Assembly: GCF_000785535.1 (NCBI RefSeq)
Contig: NZ_CP007595.1
Span: forward strand, 2,750,439 to 2,814,438
From: Arthrobacter sp. PAMC 25486
GTDB lineage: Bacteria; Actinomycetota; Actinomycetes; Actinomycetales; Micrococcaceae
Direction of reading: 5' to 3'
Length of the DNA: 64,000 nucleotides
The notes under the pieces were generated by a model, which was given only the letters and a program-made list of their open reading frames with translations, was not told where the DNA came from and did not search any database. The first letter of the stretch is position 1; each line of letters opens with the position of its first letter. Positions 60,665-64,000 of the stretch are shown piece after piece. A program made the position numbers and the translations under genes.

Positions 60665-61606
60665 TTAGAGTCCCTTCACAGCAGCAGGGGCGTGGTCAGT
60701 AAGATCTTGGGAGTGGTATTCCACAGCATCCTTGGTGAGGTCGAAGTAGGCCTCTTCCAGGGAAGATGTCAGCGGTGTCAACTCGTACACCAGGACCTGG
60801 TTTTCCAGTGCCACACCGGCAATCTGGCGGGCGTCAAGGCCTGAGACCTCCAGGGTCTCGTTCTCGTTGCATTCAACCGTGACGCCGTTGCCGGCCAGCA
60901 GCTGGCCTAGGCGGGTGACCTCAGAGGTGCGGACGCGAACCTTGGCCTGCTGCGCACCGGCCAGGATTTGGGCGATGGGCGCGTCGGCGATGATCGCACC
61001 GCGGCCAATCACGATCAGGTGATCGGCGGTTTGCGCCATTTCACTCATGAGGTGCGAGGACAGGAACACGGTCTTGCCCTCTGAAGCAAGGTACTTGGCC
61101 AGGTTGCGAACCCACAGCACGCCTTCGGGGTCGAGGCCGTTGACCGGCTCATCGAGGATCAGCGTCTGCGGGTCGCCCAGCAGCGCCGAGGCGATGCCCA
61201 GGCGCTGACCCATGCCAAGGGAGAACCCGCCAGCCTTCTTCTTGGCGACGGCGGCCAGCCCGGTCATGTCAATGACCTCGTTGACCCGCTTGGTGGGGAT
61301 GTTGTGCGTGGCGGCCATGGCCAGCAGGTGGTTGTAGGCGCTGCGGGAGGTGTGCACCGCCTTCGCATCCAGCAGTGCACCCACCTGGTGCAACGGGTCG
61401 TGGTGCTTTGCGTACGGCTTGCCGTTCACCGTCACCGTGCCGCGTGAGGGCTTGTCCAGACCCACAATCATGCGCATCGTGGTGGACTTTCCTGCGCCGT
61501 TGGGCCCCAGGAAGCCCGTCACTATTCCCGGTTGGACGGTGAACGTGACACCGCCTACCGCTGTCTTGGCACCGTAGTGCTTGGCCAGGTTTACTGCCTC
61601 AATCAT
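60665..61606 (-). CDS. ABC transporter ATP-binding protein (drug/peptide exporter type)
   Basis: 313 residues from ATG 61606, eight bases after AAAGGGGAT. Walker A GPNGAGKST lies at about residue 36, the signature region is FSLGMGQRLGIASALLGDP, Walker B LILDEPVNGLD and the switch His in FLSSHLMSEMAQT. The C-terminal extension is typical of ABC-2 exporter ATPases such as DrrA or BcrA. It forms a two-gene exporter with the permease at 59772. Confidence 0.9.
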   Translation of the reverse strand: MIEAVNLAKHYGAKTAVGGVTFTVQPGIVTGFLGPNGAGKSTTMRMIVGLDKPSRGTVTVNGKPYAKHHDPLHQVGALLDAKAVHTSRSAYNHLLAMAATHNIPTKRVNEVIDMTGLAAVAKKKAGGFSLGMGQRLGIASALLGDPQTLILDEPVNGLDPEGVLWVRNLAKYLASEGKTVFLSSHLMSEMAQTADHLIVIGRGAIIADAPIAQILAGAQQAKVRVRTSEVTRLGQLLAGNGVTVECNENETLEVSGLDARQIAGVALENQVLVYELTPLTSSLEEAYFDLTKDAVEYHSQDLTDHAPAAVKGL

Positions 61607-61778
61607 GTGGACATCCCCTTTGGATGAGCGCCGGGCCATTGCGGCCAAGCATGCGAATCTAAGATAACCGTACGCAACACTTTCCAGATTTTCATCTATC
61701 TCAGGGATGATTCAGGGTTCATTCAGGGTAATCACAAGGGATGACATGGCCCCCGCCGCAGCACCCTAGACTGGCCCA

Positions 61779-62438
61779 ATGCGTTCATTGACTTCCCCGG
61801 CTGCCGTCCTGCACCCGCTGGATTGGACCCGGCGCCGGCTGTTCTGGACGTCGTTGCCGGCGCTTGCCCTCTTGCTGGTGGGGGCGCTCATGGTGTGGGC
61901 GACGGGGAACAACCCCCCTTTTCAAAAGTTCGACGACGACTGGCACCACGTGATGCTGTCCTCGAGGACACCGTGGCTCACCGATGCGAACCTTGTGCTG
62001 AACTTTGCCGGGAACGCTGGCATGGTCATTTTCAGTGTTGCCTTGTTTCTGGTGTTGCTGCGCCGCCATTGGCGGCTGGCTCTTTTTACCGCCGGCGCCA
62101 ACCTCGGCGCGCTGGGCCTGACGCACCTGATCAAGTTTCTGGTCTCCAGGCCGCGGCCGGAGGAACGGCTGGTCCAGGTGGACTCCGGCTCATATCCTTC
62201 GGGGCATGTAAGTGCCACTGTGGCCGCCATGGTGACAACCGCCGTCGTGCTTGGCAGGCTGTGGATGTGGCTCAGCGGCGCTATTCTCAGTGTGGCCATG
62301 ATGTACAGCCGCACGTACCTTGGTGCGCACTGGCTCTCCGACACGGTTGCCGGGGCGCTGCTTGGAGCGGGCCTGACACTGCTGCTATGGGCTGCCGTCA
62401 GAGATAAATGCCTTGGACGGAATGTTTTATCCGGCTAG
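61779..62438 (+). CDS. PAP2-family phosphatase, membrane-bound
   Basis: 219 residues with five or six helices. All three PAP2 motifs are present: KFLVSRPRP, SYPSGHVSA and SRTYLGAHWLSDTVAG (catalytic His). It probably dephosphorylates undecaprenyl pyrophosphate or phosphatidic-acid-like lipids at the outer membrane face. Its stop overlaps the end of the convergent MFS gene by four bases. Confidence 0.9.
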   Translation: MRSLTSPAAVLHPLDWTRRRLFWTSLPALALLLVGALMVWATGNNPPFQKFDDDWHHVMLSSRTPWLTDANLVLNFAGNAGMVIFSVALFLVLLRRHWRLALFTAGANLGALGLTHLIKFLVSRPRPEERLVQVDSGSYPSGHVSATVAAMVTTAVVLGRLWMWLSGAILSVAMMYSRTYLGAHWLSDTVAGALLGAGLTLLLWAAVRDKCLGRNVLSG

Positions 62439-63634
62439 TGCCCGGCCGCTTCAAACTCGGACGCGGGCAATGGCTTGGCTGCCGGCGCCGTCAGAATTGA
62501 GGCGATGATGGCCACCGCAATGGCCAGCAACGCCCAACGGATCGTGACATGGTCGCCCAGGAAACCCAGCAGGGGCGGGCCGGCCAGGAAAGCCACGTAG
62601 CCGATCGTGGAGACGACCGATACGCGCGCGGCGGCCCTGGCTGGATCGTCCGCGGCGGCGCTCATGCCCATGGGGAAGCCCATCGCGGCGCCGGCACCCC
62701 ACAGCACGGCACCTACACCGGCCAGGATCATGTTGGGGGCAATAACAAAGACCACGAGCCCCACCAGCGCCGACCCCAGGCTGCCGTACAGCACAGGCAC
62801 CCTGCCAAACTGGTCGATGAAGCGTCCGCCAAAGAACCTAAACAACGTCATGGACGCAACAAAAACGGCAAACATGATGGCGCCGCCGGCCTCGGTGGAT
62901 CCGAGCCCGTCAACACTGGCCTTGGCGATCCAGTCGTTGGCGGCACCCTCGGTCAGGGCCGCGCCCAGCACCACCAGGCCCACCAGCAAGGTGCGCTTTT
63001 CGGACCAGGCACTGCGTCCCTTTTCAGTCTTGGCAGTGGCAGCTGCGCGGCTGCCACTGATGGGCGTCTCGGGCAGGAACAGCCGGGGCACAAACACCAT
63101 CGCCACACTGACACCCACCACAATCACCAACAGGTGCAGGGACATGCTCACATTGAGCACTGAGAGGCCGGCGCCGACAAGTGCACCAATCAATGCCCCG
63201 CCGCTGAATCCTGCGTGAAATTGGGGCATGATGGTGCGGCCCAGATGCCGTTCAACGTCGGCGCCTTCAATATTTTGGGCCACATCCCACAGGCCAATTC
63301 CGATGCCAAAGAAGAACAGTCCAACGGCAGTCAGCGAAACGTTGTGCTGGGACAGGGCAAAAGCAATGATCAGCCCGCCAAATGAGGCGGTGAAACCACC
63401 GGTGCGGATGGTGTTTGCCGTGCCGATCCGGGCCACGACAGTTCCGGCCAGCGGCAGCGCAATGACGGAGCCGGCCGCGATGGTCAACAGCAGCAGCCCC
63501 ATTTCCCCGGCGGTCAGCTCCAGAATGCGGGTTACTGCCGGGATCCGGGCAGCCCAACTGGCGAACACAAAGCCGTTGATGGCAAATACGGCAAAGGTAG
63601 CGATCGCGGCGGCGCGGACCGTTCTCTGGTTCAT
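62435..63634 (-). CDS. MFS transporter
   Basis: 399 residues from ATG 63634 (the open frame continues to 63730 without support). Twelve membrane helices. Family-like strings include FASWAARIPAVTRILELTAG, LWDVAQNIEGADVERHLGRT and FFGGRFIDQFGRVPVLYGSL, as in the YbjJ/FucP-like group of sugar or metabolite carriers. Substrate unknown. Weak ribosome site. Confidence 0.85.
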   Translation of the reverse strand: MNQRTVRAAAIATFAVFAINGFVFASWAARIPAVTRILELTAGEMGLLLLTIAAGSVIALPLAGTVVARIGTANTIRTGGFTASFGGLIIAFALSQHNVSLTAVGLFFFGIGIGLWDVAQNIEGADVERHLGRTIMPQFHAGFSGGALIGALVGAGLSVLNVSMSLHLLVIVVGVSVAMVFVPRLFLPETPISGSRAAATAKTEKGRSAWSEKRTLLVGLVVLGAALTEGAANDWIAKASVDGLGSTEAGGAIMFAVFVASMTLFRFFGGRFIDQFGRVPVLYGSLGSALVGLVVFVIAPNMILAGVGAVLWGAGAAMGFPMGMSAAADDPARAAARVSVVSTIGYVAFLAGPPLLGFLGDHVTIRWALLAIAVAIIASILTAPAAKPLPASEFEAAGH

Positions 63635-63736
63635 GGCGGTATTACTCTTTACACAGGAGGAGCTGGGCGGGCACCGTTTTAACCGGCGCAATATCAACTC
63701 TAGTGCCGCCCCCAACTGCCGTGTCGGCACTGCCGT

Positions 63737-64000
63737 CTAAGCGGGGAGCTGGGTTTCCGCCGACTCGGGAACCTCCACCACGCCGGTGAGGATGTAGTCG
63801 TGGGAATGGGCGCCAAAATCTTCACGGCTGAGCTTGCCCGTCAGAACACCCACTGCACACGGCCGGCGTTGCGTCCGGCCTGCACGTCAACCCCCGTGTC
63901 ACCGGCGGCCAGGATCTTGCGGACGTCGTGCACGCCCGTCTTTTCCATGGTGCGATGGATCAGGCAGGAGGCCGGGCGGCCTTCCGAGACGTCCGACGTC
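63737..64000 (-). pseudogene. Phosphonatase-like HAD hydrolase, 3' part with a frameshift
   Basis: The gene enters from the right edge. The upstream frame reads LIHRTMEKTGVHDVRKILAA and the HAD motif AGDTGVDVQAGRNAG, then stops at TGA (63843-63841). A different frame continues the family's ending, VGVLTGKLSREDFGAHSHDY and DYILTGVVEVPES, to a stop at 63739-63737. A single-base indel near 63850-63865 joins the two. Family members normally remove phosphate from phosphonate or phosphoryl compounds. The break may be real or a sequencing error. Confidence 0.6.

Noticed and set aside
1..64000. tRNA or rRNA genes
   Set aside because: None was seen on either strand by eye; a tRNA search program would be needed to exclude a degenerate one.

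Overview
The window is high-GC DNA with dense coding on both strands. It uses many GTG and TTG starts and ATGA/GTGA stop-start overlaps, and it carries DtxR/IdeR-type iron boxes, HtaA heme proteins, an Excalibur-tailed secreted nuclease and a large ter cluster. Together these suggest an actinobacterium of the Arthrobacter/Micrococcaceae type. This is inferred from gene content and style; no rRNA or other phylogenetic marker is present. No tRNA, rRNA or CRISPR array was recognised.

Layout. 1-4040: the first codons of a thiamine-diphosphate enzyme leave the window on the minus strand. A PucR-type regulator follows, then a tight operon of an MHS-type transporter, a RidA protein and an RraA-like protein, ending in a strong terminator. 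4355-5362: adenine deaminase-like enzyme (copy 1), convergent. 5500-13754: a heme-iron locus with hmuTUV, two membrane-anchored surface proteins, a secreted HtaA protein with a WxL-like C-terminus, and a WxL-partner (DUF916-type) membrane protein. Two DtxR/IdeR boxes lie in front of its two transcription units. 13988-25157: a ter stress cluster with a TerC/DUF475 protein, four TerD paralogues, TelA, two unrecognised ter-associated proteins, and a module of C-C lyase, PRTase-TRSP, PRTase-PELOTA and HAD phosphatase predicted to make a nucleoside-like metabolite. 25161-25343: low-complexity and repeat-rich spacer. 25436-26611: secreted HNH/Excalibur nuclease.

26618-35638 (minus strand): an uptake and breakdown cluster with adenine deaminase copy 2, RidA, a complete peptide-type ABC importer, an amidohydrolase and a nucleoside hydrolase, facing a LacI regulator at 36018. 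The set suggests import and hydrolysis of a purine nucleoside or nucleoside conjugate. 37101-37702 holds three mini-ORFs, each behind a near-perfect Shine-Dalgarno sequence and not otherwise explained. 37860-40296 is a complete insertion sequence with 14-bp terminal inverted repeats and a 5-bp target duplication (AAACC).

40375-64000: housekeeping and accessory genes. These include a LysE/LysG exporter-regulator pair, a MalY/PatB aminotransferase, MFS transporters, a TIGR01777 epimerase, a nuclease-helicase of 1233 residues, a 947-residue membrane protein of unknown role, an M18 aminopeptidase, a frameshifted secreted-protein remnant beside a small membrane protein, a NarL-type two-component system next to an ABC-2 exporter, a PAP2 phosphatase, an MFS transporter, and a frameshifted HAD hydrolase at the right edge.

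Most noteworthy: the coupling of heme capture to a WxL-like surface-anchoring pair, the mini-ORF cluster beside the IS, and the ter metabolite cluster, which lacks a recognisable ATP-grasp gene here.
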